Positions 33,794 through 43,103 of a stretch of 44,940 nucleotides of DNA are shown here, piece by piece; within the stretch, counting starts at the first letter, position 1; every line of letters starts with the position of its first letter. A model generated the notes under the pieces. It saw only the letters and a list, made by a program, of their open reading frames with translations, was not told the DNA's origin and ran no database searches. Location: NCBI GenBank assembly GCA_902606445.1, contig CACLGJ010000007.1:1-44940 (forward strand), written 5' to 3'. The stretch comes from an uncultured Pelagibacteraceae bacterium. GTDB lineage: Bacteria > Pseudomonadota > Alphaproteobacteria > Pelagibacterales > Pelagibacteraceae. The translations under genes were made by a program, and so were the position numbers.

Positions 33794-33869
33794 GGGCGGT
33801 TAGCTCAGTTGGTAGAGCATCTCGTTTACACCGAGGGGGTCAAAGGTTCGAGTCCTTTACTGCCCACCA
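33794..33869 (+). tRNA. tRNA-Val (anticodon TAC)
   Basis: GGGCGGT (33794-33800) pairs with ACTGCCC (33859-33865), with one G-T pair; discriminator A and an encoded CCA follow. The D-arm GCTCAGTTGGTAGAGC, anticodon loop TTTACAC (anticodon TAC) and T-arm AAAGGTTCGAGTCCTTT are complete. Paired with tRNA-Asp 15 bases downstream. Confidence 0.95.
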
Positions 33870-33884
33870 AAATACACATAAAGT

Positions 33885-33961
33885 GGGGGTGTAGCTCAGT
33901 TGGTTAGAGCGATCGCCTGTCACGCGATAGGTCGAGGGTTCGAGTCCCTTCACTCCCGCCA
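33885..33961 (+). tRNA. tRNA-Asp (anticodon GTC)
   Basis: GGGGGTG (33885-33891) pairs with CACTCCC (33951-33957), with one G-T pair; discriminator G and encoded CCA follow. The D-arm GCTCAGTTGGTTAGAGC, anticodon loop CTGTCAC (anticodon GTC) and the GGGTTCGAGTCCC T-arm are intact. Probably co-transcribed with tRNA-Val. Confidence 0.95.
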
Positions 33962-33978
33962 CTTTTTAAGCAATCTGT

Positions 33979-33993
33979 TGATAATTGTTATCA
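33979..33993. promoter_or_regulatory. Small palindrome upstream of nuoA
   Basis: TGATAA-TTG-TTATCA is a perfect 6-bp inverted repeat, extended by two G-T pairs, located between tRNA-Asp and the nuo promoter candidate. It could be an operator for nuo or a remnant stem ending the tRNA transcript; it has no following T-run, so it is not a standard terminator. Confidence 0.3.
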
Positions 33994-34030
33994 GTTAACA
34001 CTAAAAATGTGACTTTTCTCCACTACAACA

Positions 34031-34039
34031 TGATATAAA
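34031..34039 (+). promoter_or_regulatory. Candidate extended -10 promoter of the nuo operon
   Basis: TGA directly followed by TATAAA (34034-34039) is an extended -10 element 19 bases before the nuoA ATG. A -35-like GTGACT (34009-34014) is 19 bases upstream, a long spacer that an extended -10 could tolerate. This is the only spacer of useful size before the 11-kb nuo unit. Confidence 0.4.
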
Positions 34040-34058
34040 AATGACTATATAGACTCAC

Positions 34059-34427
34059 ATGTTTCCAGAATTTTTAAAAGAATATTTGCCAATTATACTT
34101 TTTTTACTAATCGCTTTAGGGTTAAGTGTTGCTTTCATAATAGTTAATTTTATACTTTCACCAAAAAATCCTGATCCTGAAAAATTATCAGCATATGAAT
34201 GTGGATTTGAACCATTTCAAGATTCTAGAATGGAATTCGACGTAAGGTTTTATTTGGTTGCAATTCTTTTTATTATATTTGATTTAGAAATAGCTTTTCT
34301 TTTTCCATGGGCAATATCCTTAGGAAGTATTGGTTTACTCGGTTTTACATCAATGATGATTTTTTTATTCATACTTACAGTTGGATTTATATATGAATGG
34401 AAAAAGGGTGCTTTAGATTGGGAATAA
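34059..34427 (+). CDS. nuoA: NADH-quinone oxidoreductase subunit A
   Basis: A 122-residue membrane subunit of complex I with three helices (about residues 8-30, 65-87 and 95-115). The loop [23 protein letters not shown] (about residues 45-67) carries the conserved cysteine and acidic residues near the quinone site. First gene of the nuo operon; nuoB follows after 9 bases. Confidence 0.96.
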   Translation: MFPEFLKEYLPIILFLLIALGLSVAFIIVNFILSPKNPDPEKLSAYECGFEPFQDSRMEFDVRFYLVAILFIIFDLEIAFLFPWAISLGSIGLLGFTSMMIFLFILTVGFIYEWKKGALDWE

Positions 34428-34436
34428 TTTTAATTT

Positions 34437-34952
34437 ATGAATAATAAACTTGATCAAGTACCTGAAGAATTTAAAAAATTAGCTGATGATTTTAGTAAGG
34501 ATGGTTTTATAACAACTTCATTAGACAACCTTATTAACTGGTCTAGATCAGGATCACTTCATTGGATGACATTTGGATTGGCTTGTTGCGCAGTTGAAAT
34601 GATGCAGACAGCAATGCCAAGATATGATTTAGAAAGATTTGGAGCTGCGCCACGTGGCTCACCAAGACAATCAGATGTAATGATAGTAGCTGGTACTCTT
34701 ACTAATAAAATGGCACCAGCGTTAAGAAAAGTTTACGACCAAATGCCAGAACCGAGATATGTAATATCTATGGGAAGTTGTGCAAATGGTGGTGGATATT
34801 ATCATTATTCTTACTCTGTAGTTAGAGGTTGTGATCGAATTGTTCCTGTAGATGTTTATGTTCCAGGATGTCCTCCTTCAGCTGAAGCACTACTTTATGG
34901 AATTTTACAATTACAAAAAAAAATTAGAAATAAAGGATCTTTGAGTAGATAA
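34437..34952 (+). CDS. nuoB: NADH-quinone oxidoreductase subunit B (cluster N2)
   Basis: A 171-residue peripheral subunit carrying the terminal 4Fe-4S cluster N2, which passes electrons to quinone. The ligands are the adjacent Cys50 and Cys51 ([10 protein letters not shown]), Cys115 (MGSCANGGG) and Cys145 ([14 protein letters not shown]). Length is typical of alphaproteobacterial NuoB. It lies between nuoA and nuoC with gaps of 9 and 5 bases. Confidence 0.97.
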   Translation: MNNKLDQVPEEFKKLADDFSKDGFITTSLDNLINWSRSGSLHWMTFGLACCAVEMMQTAMPRYDLERFGAAPRGSPRQSDVMIVAGTLTNKMAPALRKVYDQMPEPRYVISMGSCANGGGYYHYSYSVVRGCDRIVPVDVYVPGCPPSAEALLYGILQLQKKIRNKGSLSR

Positions 34953-34957
34953 CTACC

Positions 34958-35563
34958 ATGAACACTTTAATCGACTTAGAAAAAAAAATTAATTCAGAAC
35001 TAACGACAAAAATTGATCAATCAAAAATATTACATAATCAACTTTATATAGACGTTAATAAAGATGATTTGATTGATGTAATTCTTTTTTTGAAAACTAA
35101 TAAGAATACAAAATTTAAACAACTAATAGATATTACAGCTGTTGATTATCCAGAGAAAGCGCAAAGATTTAAAATGGTTTATCTACTATTAAGTCATGAA
35201 TTTAATCAAAGGATAATCCTAAGTTATTATATTAATGAAAATGAAGTCATAAACTCATTAACATCTATTTTTCCTGCAGCAAATTGGATGGAAAGAGAAG
35301 TTTTTGATATGTATGGTATTAACTTTAAAGATCATCCAGATTTAAGAAGAATTCTTACAGATTATGGATTTGAAGGTCATCCTTTAAGAAAAGACTTTCC
35401 TTTAACTGGACATTCAGAAGTTAGATATAGTGAAGATCAAAAAAAAGTTATAAATGAACCAGTGAAGTTAGAACAAAATTATAGGAACTTTGACTACGAG
35501 AGCCCTTGGGAAGGAACCAAATATATTAAAGACCAAACTGAAAATAATGACAAAAAAAATTAA
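34958..35563 (+). CDS. nuoC: NADH-quinone oxidoreductase subunit C
   Basis: A 201-residue peripheral-arm subunit (30-kDa subunit family). The family signature is seen in [20 protein letters not shown] followed by [20 protein letters not shown]. It is separate from NuoD, unlike the NuoCD fusion of E. coli. The end overlaps the nuoD start by 17 bases. Confidence 0.96.
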   Translation: MNTLIDLEKKINSELTTKIDQSKILHNQLYIDVNKDDLIDVILFLKTNKNTKFKQLIDITAVDYPEKAQRFKMVYLLLSHEFNQRIILSYYINENEVINSLTSIFPAANWMEREVFDMYGINFKDHPDLRRILTDYGFEGHPLRKDFPLTGHSEVRYSEDQKKVINEPVKLEQNYRNFDYESPWEGTKYIKDQTENNDKKN

Positions 35564-36722
35564 AAATCTTAATTTGAATTTTGGTCCACAACATCCTGCT
35601 GCACATGGAGTGTTGCGTTTAATATTAGAATTAGACGGAGAAGTTGTTGAAAAAGCAGATCCACATATAGGCTTGCTTCACAGAGGAACAGAAAAACTTA
35701 TTGAAAATAAAACTTATATGCAAGCTGTACCTTATTTTGACAGACTAGATTATGTAGCTCCAATGAACCAAGAACACGCTTTTGCATTAGCAATAGAAAA
35801 AATTTTAAAAATTGATGTTCCTTCTAGAGCTCAATATATACGAGTTATATTTTGTGAAATTGGAAGAATTTTAAGTCATATTTTAAATGTTACTACTCAA
35901 GCCCTTGATGTTGGTGCACTTACACCATCTTTATGGGGATTTGAAGAAAGAGAGACATTAATGACTTTTTATGAAAGAGCTTCAGGATCTAGACTTCATG
36001 CTAATTATTTTAGAGCCGGAGGAGTTCATCAAGATCTACCTGCTGGTCTTGAAGAAGATATTGCAAAATTTTGTGAGACTTTTCCAAAAATTCTAAATGA
36101 TTTAGAAAATTTATTAACTGATAATAGGATTTTCAAACAAAGAAATGTTGATATAGGAATAGTTTCAAAAGCAGATGCTCTTGATTATTCATTTTCAGGA
36201 GTAATGATTAGAGGCTCAGGTGTTCCATGGGATTTAAGAAAATCACAACCTTATGACTGCTATGATCAATTAGAATTTAAAATACCCGTTGGTAAAAATG
36301 GTGACTGTTATGATCGGTATTTGTGCAGAATAGAAGAAATGAAGGAAAGTATTTCCATAATTAAACAATGTCTCTCTAAGATGGAAAAAGGACCTATAAA
36401 ATCACAAGATGGTAAGATTACCCCTCCACCTAAAAAAGAATTGAAACAATCTATGGAAGCATTAATTCATCATTTTAAATTATTTACAGAAGGATATAGA
36501 GTTCTAAAAGACGAAATATATACTGCTGTTGAAGCTCCAAAAGGAGAGTTTGGGGTATATTTAATTTCAGATGGATCAAGTAAACCTTATAAATGTAAAA
36601 TTAGAGCTCCAGGATTTTCACATCTTCAATCAATGGATTATTTAATTAAAGGACATATGTTAGCAGATGTGCCTGCTGTATTAGGTTCATTAGATATTGT
36701 ATTTGGAGAGGTAGATAGATGA
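35547..36722 (+). CDS. nuoD: NADH-quinone oxidoreductase subunit D
   Basis: A 391-residue peripheral-arm subunit (49-kDa family) forming the quinone cavity with Nuo[13 protein letters not shown] near residue 10, [14 protein letters not shown] and the C-terminal [12 protein letters not shown] are diagnostic. I chose the ATG at 35547 ([13 protein letters not shown]), matching family N-termini; an upstream in-frame start at 35490 would put 19 unrelated residues inside nuoC. It overlaps nuoE by 4 bases (ATGA). Confidence 0.97.
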   Translation: MTKKIKNLNLNFGPQHPAAHGVLRLILELDGEVVEKADPHIGLLHRGTEKLIENKTYMQAVPYFDRLDYVAPMNQEHAFALAIEKILKIDVPSRAQYIRVIFCEIGRILSHILNVTTQALDVGALTPSLWGFEERETLMTFYERASGSRLHANYFRAGGVHQDLPAGLEEDIAKFCETFPKILNDLENLLTDNRIFKQRNVDIGIVSKADALDYSFSGVMIRGSGVPWDLRKSQPYDCYDQLEFKIPVGKNGDCYDRYLCRIEEMKESISIIKQCLSKMEKGPIKSQDGKITPPPKKELKQSMEALIHHFKLFTEGYRVLKDEIYTAVEAPKGEFGVYLISDGSSKPYKCKIRAPGFSHLQSMDYLIKGHMLADVPAVLGSLDIVFGEVDR

Positions 36723-37327
36723 GTTTAAGAAGACCTGCAAAAAATCAACCTGAAAAATTTGAGTTTAGTCGTTCTTCATTAGAGGCAGCAAATCAAATTA
36801 TTTCTAAGTATCCAAAAGACAAACAACAAAGTGCTGTAATGGCCTTACTTTACATAGCGCAGAAACAAAACGATAATTGGATTCCTCTAGCAGCAATGAA
36901 GTATATAGCAAAAATTTTAGATATGCCTTACATCAAAGTATATGAGGTTGCTACATTTTATACTATGTATAATTTAGCACCTGTTGGAAAATATTTTGTT
37001 CAAGTTTGCACGACTACACCTTGCATGATTAGAGGTGCATATAAGTTAGTTGAAGCATGTAAGGAAAAAATTTCAGAAAATGAAACAGAACTTTCAAGTG
37101 ACAAAAGTTGTTCATGGATGGAGGTTGAATGTTTAGGTGCTTGCGTAAATGCTCCAATGATGCAAATAAATGATGATTACTATGAAGATCTTGATAAAAA
37201 TAAAACTTTAAAAATTTTAGATAAAATTTTAAGTGGTGAAACACCTAAACCAGGTTCTTATAGAGGAAGAATAAATAATGAGCCTGAAAATAACAGAAAA
37301 ACATTAATGGATTTAAAAAATGCTTAA
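36719..37327 (+). CDS. nuoE: NADH-quinone oxidoreductase subunit E (2Fe-2S)
   Basis: A 202-residue subunit (24-kDa family) with a thioredoxin-like 2Fe-2S site: Cys97 and Cys102 in CTTTPC, Cys138 and Cys142 in CLGAC. It works with NuoF in the NADH-oxidising module. The C-terminal extension of about 40 residues beyond the domain ([13 protein letters not shown] region) is common in alphaproteobacteria. It overlaps nuoD by 4 bases and nuoF by 8. Confidence 0.96.
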   Translation: MSLRRPAKNQPEKFEFSRSSLEAANQIISKYPKDKQQSAVMALLYIAQKQNDNWIPLAAMKYIAKILDMPYIKVYEVATFYTMYNLAPVGKYFVQVCTTTPCMIRGAYKLVEACKEKISENETELSSDKSCSWMEVECLGACVNAPMMQINDDYYEDLDKNKTLKILDKILSGETPKPGSYRGRINNEPENNRKTLMDLKNA

Positions 37328-38648
37328 AGATAAAGATAGAATATTTCAAAATTTATATAATGATTTAGGTTCTGATATAAGCTCATCCCAAAAAAGAGGT
37401 GATTGGGTAAATACAAAAGAACTTACAAATAAAGGTAGAGATTGGATAATAAATGAAATTAAAGATTCTCAATTAAGAGGTAGAGGTGGTGCTGGCTTTC
37501 CTACAGGTTTGAAGTGGTCATTTGCTCCTAAGGAACTAGGTTCTAGACCTCATTATTTAGTTATTAATGGTGATGAGTCAGAACCAGGCACTTGTAAAGA
37601 TAGAGATATTCTTAGATTTGAACCTCATAAATTAATTGAAGGATGTTTAATAGCTTCATACGCAGTTCAAGCTCATGTTTGTTATATTTATATTAGAGGA
37701 GAATATTTTATTGATGGACAAAAGCTTCAAGCAGCAATTGATGAAGCATATGATAAAAATTTAATTGGTAAAAATGCTGCTGGAACAGGATGGGATTTAG
37801 ATATTTATATTCATTATGGAGCAGGAGCATACATTTGCGGTGAAGAAACAGCATTGCTTGAAAGTATTGAAGGTAAAAAAGGTCAACCAAGATTAAAACC
37901 ACCTTTCCCTGCTTTAATAGGTCTATATGGTTGTCCAACAATTATTAATAATGTTGAAACTATTGCTGTAGTTCCAACAATTCTTAGAAGGGGTGGTAAG
38001 TGGTTTGCATCATTAGGGAGAGAAAAAAACACAGGAACAAAAATTTTTTGTATTTCTGGAAATGTAAATAATCCTTGTAATGTTGAAGAGGAAATGAACA
38101 TTCCTTTAAAAGAATTAATTGAAGTTCATGCAGGAGGTGTTGTAGGTGGATGGGATAATTTACAAGCTGTAATTCCAGGAGGGTCTTCGATGCCACTAAT
38201 ACCTAAAGAAAAATGTGAAACATTAACTATGGATTTTGATTCTTTAATGGCTGAAAAAAGTGGCTTAGGAACTGCAGGTGTAGTTGTTATTAATAAGGAT
38301 CAAGACATAATCAAATGTATGGCAAGAATTGCAAGATTTTACAAACACGAAAGCTGTGGTCAGTGTACACCGTGTAGAGAGGGCTCAGGCTGGATGTGGA
38401 GAATGTTAGAAAGAATGGCAAAAGGTGAAGCTTCTAGAGATGAGATCGATATGTTAGGAGATGTAACAAATCAAATAGCTGGTCATACTATTTGTGCATT
38501 TGGAGAAGGTTCTTCTTGGCCAGTCCAAGGTCTTCTAAGACATTTTTCTAAGGAAATTAAAAGTCGAAATAAATTTGATCCAATTATAAAAAAACAAAAA
38601 GACATACCTTATTTAGTTGATCAACACTTGTTGGATAAAAATGCTTAA
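37320..38648 (+). CDS. nuoF: NADH-quinone oxidoreductase subunit F (NADH, FMN, 4Fe-4S)
   Basis: A 442-residue subunit (51-kDa family) that binds NADH and [16 protein letters not shown] near residue 57 is the NADH-binding glycine motif, [13 protein letters not shown] near 84 part of the FMN site, and Cys346, Cys349, Cys352 (SCGQCTPC) plus a later cysteine in HTICAFGEG bind cluster N3. Full length. It overlaps nuoE by 8 bases and nuoG by 8. Confidence 0.97.
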   Translation: MLKDKDRIFQNLYNDLGSDISSSQKRGDWVNTKELTNKGRDWIINEIKDSQLRGRGGAGFPTGLKWSFAPKELGSRPHYLVINGDESEPGTCKDRDILRFEPHKLIEGCLIASYAVQAHVCYIYIRGEYFIDGQKLQAAIDEAYDKNLIGKNAAGTGWDLDIYIHYGAGAYICGEETALLESIEGKKGQPRLKPPFPALIGLYGCPTIINNVETIAVVPTILRRGGKWFASLGREKNTGTKIFCISGNVNNPCNVEEEMNIPLKELIEVHAGGVVGGWDNLQAVIPGGSSMPLIPKEKCETLTMDFDSLMAEKSGLGTAGVVVINKDQDIIKCMARIARFYKHESCGQCTPCREGSGWMWRMLERMAKGEASRDEIDMLGDVTNQIAGHTICAFGEGSSWPVQGLLRHFSKEIKSRNKFDPIIKKQKDIPYLVDQHLLDKNA

Positions 38649-40674
38649 ATTAAAAGTAAATGATATTGATGTAGAAGTGGAAGAAGGTTTAACAGTTCTT
38701 CAAGCTTGTGAAAAAGCAGGATTTGAAATTCCAAGATTTTGTTATCATGAAAAATTATCTATAGCTGGTAATTGTAGAATGTGCTTAGTAGAAATGGAAA
38801 AATCTCCCAAACCTATAGCTTCTTGTGCAATGCCTGCAGCTGAAGGAATGAATATTAAAACTAATACTGAATTTGTTGAGAAAGCTAGAAAAGGAGTGAT
38901 GGAATTTTTACTTGCAAATCATCCTTTAGATTGTCCAGTTTGTGATCAAGGTGGAGAATGTGATCTTCAAGATCAGTCGATGTTTTATGGTGTTGATAAA
39001 TCACGATTTAAAGAAAATAAAAGATCTGTTCCAGAAAAAAATATGGGGCCTTTAATAAAAACTCAAATGACAAGATGTATTCACTGCACTCGATGTGTAA
39101 GATTTGCAACAGAAGTCGCTGGAGTTCCAGAAATAGGAGCAATTGGAAGAGGTGAAGATATGCAAATAACAACTTACTTAGAACATTCTGTACAATCAGA
39201 ATTATCAGGGAACGTAATTGATCTTTGCCCAGTTGGCGCACTTACATCTAAGCCATATGTCTTTGAAGCAAGACCATGGGAATTAAAAAAGACAGAATCT
39301 ATAGATGTTATGGACGCTATTGGATCAAATATTAGAGTGGATACATATGGATGGGAAGTTAAAAGAGTTTTGCCATTGATTAATGAAGATATAAACGAAG
39401 AATGGATATCAGATAAAACGAGATACGCTTGTGATGGCTTATCTAATCAAAGACTTGATACACCTTTAATTAAATATAACGGCAAATTTGAGAAAGCTAG
39501 TTGGGAAGAAGTATTTAAAATAGTAAAATCAAAAATTAACGATACTCCAAATGATAAAATTGCTGGTTTTGTTGGTGATTTGGTAAATATGGAGACAAGT
39601 TATATCTTTAAAGAATTTTTTGACAGAACATTAAATATAAATAATTACGATAGCAGATCTTCAAATTATTATGTCAACATAAATGAAAGAGAAAATTATT
39701 TGTTTAATTCATCAATCAATGGAATTGAAGACTCTGATTTAATTCTTTTAATTGGCACAAACCCAAGATTTGAAGCAACTATCTTAAATGCCAGAATAAG
39801 GAAATCCTACTTAAATAATTCAACAAAAATTATATCACTTAATGATGTTGGAGATTTAACTTATCCTTATAAAGTACTTGATGGCCAAACAAATACAATA
39901 CATAGTGTATTTGAGGGTAAAAATGAAATTTCAAAAAAAATTTTAGATTCTAAAAAACCTCTTATTATTTTAGGAGAGTCTTTTTTTAAATTAAAATCTT
40001 CAGAATTTCTTTTTAAAATGATTAAAGAATTTCTGAAAAAAAATAAAAAAATTAACGATGAGTGGAATTCTTTAAATAGACTTACTACAGATGCATCGTC
40101 TATTGGATGCTTAGATTTAAAAATAATTAACAACAAAAGAAATTTGTTTAATGACCTTCAAAAAAATAGTTTTGAAATTATTTACTTATTAGGACAGGAT
40201 AATTTGAAATTTACAAAAAAAAATGAATTCATAATTTACCAAGGTAGTCATGGGGATAATGGTGCTGAGATTGCTGATATCATTTTACCTGGAGCAACTT
40301 ACACTGAACAAAATGGTTTCTTCACTAATTTAGAAGGTAAAGTTCAAAAAGCATTTAAAGCCTCATACCCTCCTGGAGAAGCAAAAGAGGATTGGCAAAT
40401 TATTAATGAACTTGCTGAAATCATGAATAACAGAAAATTATTTAACGACAAAGATGAATTAGAAAGTAGCATGTTTAATTTTATAAACTTGCAGCAAGAA
40501 AATAAGATTATGCAAGAAAATAATATGATATCTAAAGAAAACTTTCAAAACGAAAAACTAACAGTAGATTTCAAAGATTATTATTTTTCTAATGTTATAG
40601 CTAGATCATCAAAAACAATGCTTGATTGTTTTAATTCTAAAATAAAAATTAAAAAAACAGGAACAGATGGATAA
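38641..40674 (+). CDS. nuoG: NADH-quinone oxidoreductase subunit G
   Basis: A 677-residue subunit (75-kDa family). The N-terminal ferredoxin domain has Cys34, Cys45, Cys48 and Cys62 for a 2Fe-2S cluster; [18 protein letters not shown] supplies the His/Cys4 4Fe-4S site; [12 protein letters not shown] supplies the next one. The rest is a degenerate molybdopterin-oxidoreductase domain, more divergent and asparagine/lysine-rich. I placed the start at the ATG at 38641 (MLKLKVND), overlapping the nuoF stop; an in-frame ATG at 38617 would add eight residues inside nuoF. Confidence 0.96.
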   Translation: MLKLKVNDIDVEVEEGLTVLQACEKAGFEIPRFCYHEKLSIAGNCRMCLVEMEKSPKPIASCAMPAAEGMNIKTNTEFVEKARKGVMEFLLANHPLDCPVCDQGGECDLQDQSMFYGVDKSRFKENKRSVPEKNMGPLIKTQMTRCIHCTRCVRFATEVAGVPEIGAIGRGEDMQITTYLEHSVQSELSGNVIDLCPVGALTSKPYVFEARPWELKKTESIDVMDAIGSNIRVDTYGWEVKRVLPLINEDINEEWISDKTRYACDGLSNQRLDTPLIKYNGKFEKASWEEVFKIVKSKINDTPNDKIAGFVGDLVNMETSYIFKEFFDRTLNINNYDSRSSNYYVNINERENYLFNSSINGIEDSDLILLIGTNPRFEATILNARIRKSYLNNSTKIISLNDVGDLTYPYKVLDGQTNTIHSVFEGKNEISKKILDSKKPLIILGESFFKLKSSEFLFKMIKEFLKKNKKINDEWNSLNRLTTDASSIGCLDLKIINNKRNLFNDLQKNSFEIIYLLGQDNLKFTKKNEFIIYQGSHGDNGAEIADIILPGATYTEQNGFFTNLEGKVQKAFKASYPPGEAKEDWQIINELAEIMNNRKLFNDKDELESSMFNFINLQQENKIMQENNMISKENFQNEKLTVDFKDYYFSNVIARSSKTMLDCFNSKIKIKKTGTDG

Positions 40675-40677
40675 ATT

Positions 40678-41676
40678 ATGGAATATTTAAATATAATTTT
40701 TCAAGAAGTTTATAAGATTTTATTTTTGCTTGTGCCAGTTCTTGTTTCTGTTGCTATGATTGTTTGGTTAGATCGTAGAATTTGGGCATTTGTACAAAAA
40801 AGACAAGGACCAAATGTTGTAGGTCCATTTGGTTTACTCCAGTCCCTTGCTGATGCTTTAAAATATATTTTTAAAGAAATAATTATTCCATCAAGTTCTA
40901 ATAAAGTAATTTTTATATTAGCTCCAATAGTAACGATGACTCTAGCTTTAATTGCTTGGGCTGTTATTCCTTTTAATGAAACCCAAGTTTTAGCAAATAT
41001 AAATGTGGGAATATTATATTTATTTGCTGTTTCTTCGTTAGGTGTTTACGGAATTATTATGGGAGGGTGGGCTTCAAATTCTAAATACCCTTTTTTAGGT
41101 GCGATTAGATCTGCAGCACAAATGGTCTCTTATGAAGTTTCAATAGGTATAATTATAATAAATGTTCTTTTATGTGTAGGTTCCTTAAATCTTAATGACA
41201 TAGTTTTAGCTCAACAAAGTTTATGGTTTGTAATTCCACTTTTTCCTATGTTTGTAATTTTTTTTATATCAGCATTGGCTGAAACTAATAGACCTCCATT
41301 TGATTTACCTGAGGCTGAAGCTGAACTAGTTGCTGGTTATCAAACTGAATATTCAGGTATGATGTATGCAATGTTTTGGTTGGGAGAATATGCAAATATA
41401 CTTTTAATGTGTGCTTTAGGATCAATTTTATTCTTAGGAGGCTGGTTGTCTCCTATAGATTTTTATCCATTTGATTTAATACCTGGCGCCGTCTGGTTGA
41501 TTTTTAAGATAATTTTTTTATTTATTTTATTTGCATTAGTTAAAGCTATTGTTCCAAGATATAGATATGATCAATTAATGAGATTAGGTTGGAAAATCTT
41601 TTTACCTTTGTCATTGACATGGGTTGTTTTAACAGCGAGTTATCTATTTTATTTTAACCTTCTACCCATTAACTAG
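40678..41676 (+). CDS. nuoH: NADH-quinone oxidoreductase subunit H
   Basis: A 332-residue membrane subunit with about eight helices, linking the peripheral arm to the membrane arm. [21 protein letters not shown] near residue 32 and [19 protein letters not shown] near residue 202 are the conserved quinone-chamber and loop motifs. It starts 3 bases after nuoG, and nuoI begins immediately at its stop. Confidence 0.97.
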   Translation: MEYLNIIFQEVYKILFLLVPVLVSVAMIVWLDRRIWAFVQKRQGPNVVGPFGLLQSLADALKYIFKEIIIPSSSNKVIFILAPIVTMTLALIAWAVIPFNETQVLANINVGILYLFAVSSLGVYGIIMGGWASNSKYPFLGAIRSAAQMVSYEVSIGIIIINVLLCVGSLNLNDIVLAQQSLWFVIPLFPMFVIFFISALAETNRPPFDLPEAEAELVAGYQTEYSGMMYAMFWLGEYANILLMCALGSILFLGGWLSPIDFYPFDLIPGAVWLIFKIIFLFILFALVKAIVPRYRYDQLMRLGWKIFLPLSLTWVVLTASYLFYFNLLPIN

Positions 41677-42162
41677 ATGAAATTTTCGAGATTTTTAAAA
41701 ACTATTTTCATGACAGATTTTTTGGGTGGCTTATTAATTGCTATAAAAGAATTGTTTAAGTCCAAAAAAACAATCAATTATCCATTTGAAAAAGGTAAAA
41801 TAAGTCCAAGATATAGAGGCGAACATGCTTTAAGGCGATATCCAAATGGTGAAGAGAGGTGTATAGCATGCAAATTATGTGAAGCAGTTTGTCCAGCTCA
41901 AGCAATTACAATTGAATCTGCAGAACGAGGTGATGGCAGCAGAAAAACTACTCGATATGATATTGATATGATGAAATGTATATATTGTGGTTTATGTGAA
42001 GAGTCATGTCCTGTTGATGCAATTGTTCAAGGACCAAACTTTGAATTTTCTACAGAAACAAGAGAAGAGCTTTATTACACGAAAGAGAAACTACTTGATA
42101 ACGGTGATAGATGGGAGAACATCTTATCTGCAAATATTAAAGCAGATAATCCATATAGATAA
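41677..42162 (+). CDS. nuoI: NADH-quinone oxidoreductase subunit I (two 4Fe-4S)
   Basis: A 161-residue ferredoxin-type subunit. Cys62, Cys65, Cys68, Cys72 ([11 protein letters not shown]) and Cys101, Cys104, Cys107, Cys111 ([11 protein letters not shown]) bind clusters N6a and N6b. The N-terminal amphipathic helix lies on the membrane. It begins directly after the nuoH stop with no spacer. Confidence 0.97.
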   Translation: MKFSRFLKTIFMTDFLGGLLIAIKELFKSKKTINYPFEKGKISPRYRGEHALRRYPNGEERCIACKLCEAVCPAQAITIESAERGDGSRKTTRYDIDMMKCIYCGLCEESCPVDAIVQGPNFEFSTETREELYYTKEKLLDNGDRWENILSANIKADNPYR

Positions 42163-42165
42163 ATA

Positions 42166-42798
42166 ATGGCTCACGCAATTTTTTTTTATATTTTTTCTAC
42201 TATAGCAATTATTTCTGCTATTATGGTAACTGCCTCAAAAAACACAGTTCATTCAGTTTTTTTTTTAATTTTAGATTTTATTAGTATTTCATGTTTGTTT
42301 ATAATGATTGGTGCCGAATTTTTAGGAATGATAATGCTTATTGTTTATGTTGGAGCGGTAGCAGTTTTGTTTTTATTTGTTGTGATGATGTTAAATGTTG
42401 CTCAACAAAAAAATCAGTGGTTTTTATCCTCACAAAGTTCTAGTCATATACCTATTGGCTTGATTATAAGCACTATCATATTTTTCGAATTAATTATTGT
42501 TATAGGAGGTTGGAAATATAAACCTGAGTTATTTGAGAAAATTAATTCAACATCATCATCTGAGGGAATTAGCAATACGCACTCTCTGGGACAAATTCTA
42601 TATACAGATTACATTCATGTATTTCAAATAAGTGGAATGATTTTACTAGTGGCTATGATTGGTGCGATTGTTCTTACTTTTAGACAAAGAGAAGGTGTAA
42701 AAAAACAAGATTATATTAAACAAATTTCGAGAGAGAGATCAGAAGGTGTCGAAGTTTTAGAAGTTCAATCTAATAAAGGAGTACAAATAGATGATTGA
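42166..42798 (+). CDS. nuoJ: NADH-quinone oxidoreductase subunit J
   Basis: A 210-residue membrane subunit with five helices; the third contains [21 protein letters not shown], the family motif with the pi-bulge region. A polar loop after about residue 115 and a charged C-terminal tail from about 175 are visible. It overlaps the nuoK start by 8 bases. Confidence 0.95.
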   Translation: MAHAIFFYIFSTIAIISAIMVTASKNTVHSVFFLILDFISISCLFIMIGAEFLGMIMLIVYVGAVAVLFLFVVMMLNVAQQKNQWFLSSQSSSHIPIGLIISTIIFFELIIVIGGWKYKPELFEKINSTSSSEGISNTHSLGQILYTDYIHVFQISGMILLVAMIGAIVLTFRQREGVKKQDYIKQISRERSEGVEVLEVQSNKGVQIDD

Positions 42799-43102
42799 TA
42801 TTGGACTAGGTCATTATTTAACACTTGGGGCTATAATATTTACTATTGGTGTAGTTGGTATTTTTTTAAATAGAAAAAATATTATTGTTATCTTGATGAG
42901 TGTTGAATTAATTCTATTAGCAGTGAATATTAATTTGGTATCTTTTTCAATTTATTTAGACGATTTAGCTGGTCAAGTTTTTACTCTCTTTATATTAACA
43001 GTTGCTGCAGCCGAAGCAGCAATTGGTTTAGCAATTATTGTTGTTTACTATAGAAATGCTGGAACTATTCGTGTCGAAGAAATAGATGAATTAAAAGGTT
43101 AA
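42791..43102 (+). CDS. nuoK: NADH-quinone oxidoreductase subunit K
   Basis: A 103-residue membrane subunit with three helices. Conserved glutamates for proton translocation lie in the second and third helices ([13 protein letters not shown] and [12 protein letters not shown]). Length is the family standard. It overlaps nuoJ by 8 bases, and nuoL begins 1 base after its stop. Confidence 0.96.
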   Translation: MIDIGLGHYLTLGAIIFTIGVVGIFLNRKNIIVILMSVELILLAVNINLVSFSIYLDDLAGQVFTLFILTVAAAEAAIGLAIIVVYYRNAGTIRVEEIDELKG

Positions 43103-43103
43103 A

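Noticed and set aside
35490..35546. Upstream start for nuoD
   Set aside because: The added residues are the nuoC coding region read in another frame and do not resemble Nuo[14 protein letters not shown] fits the family.
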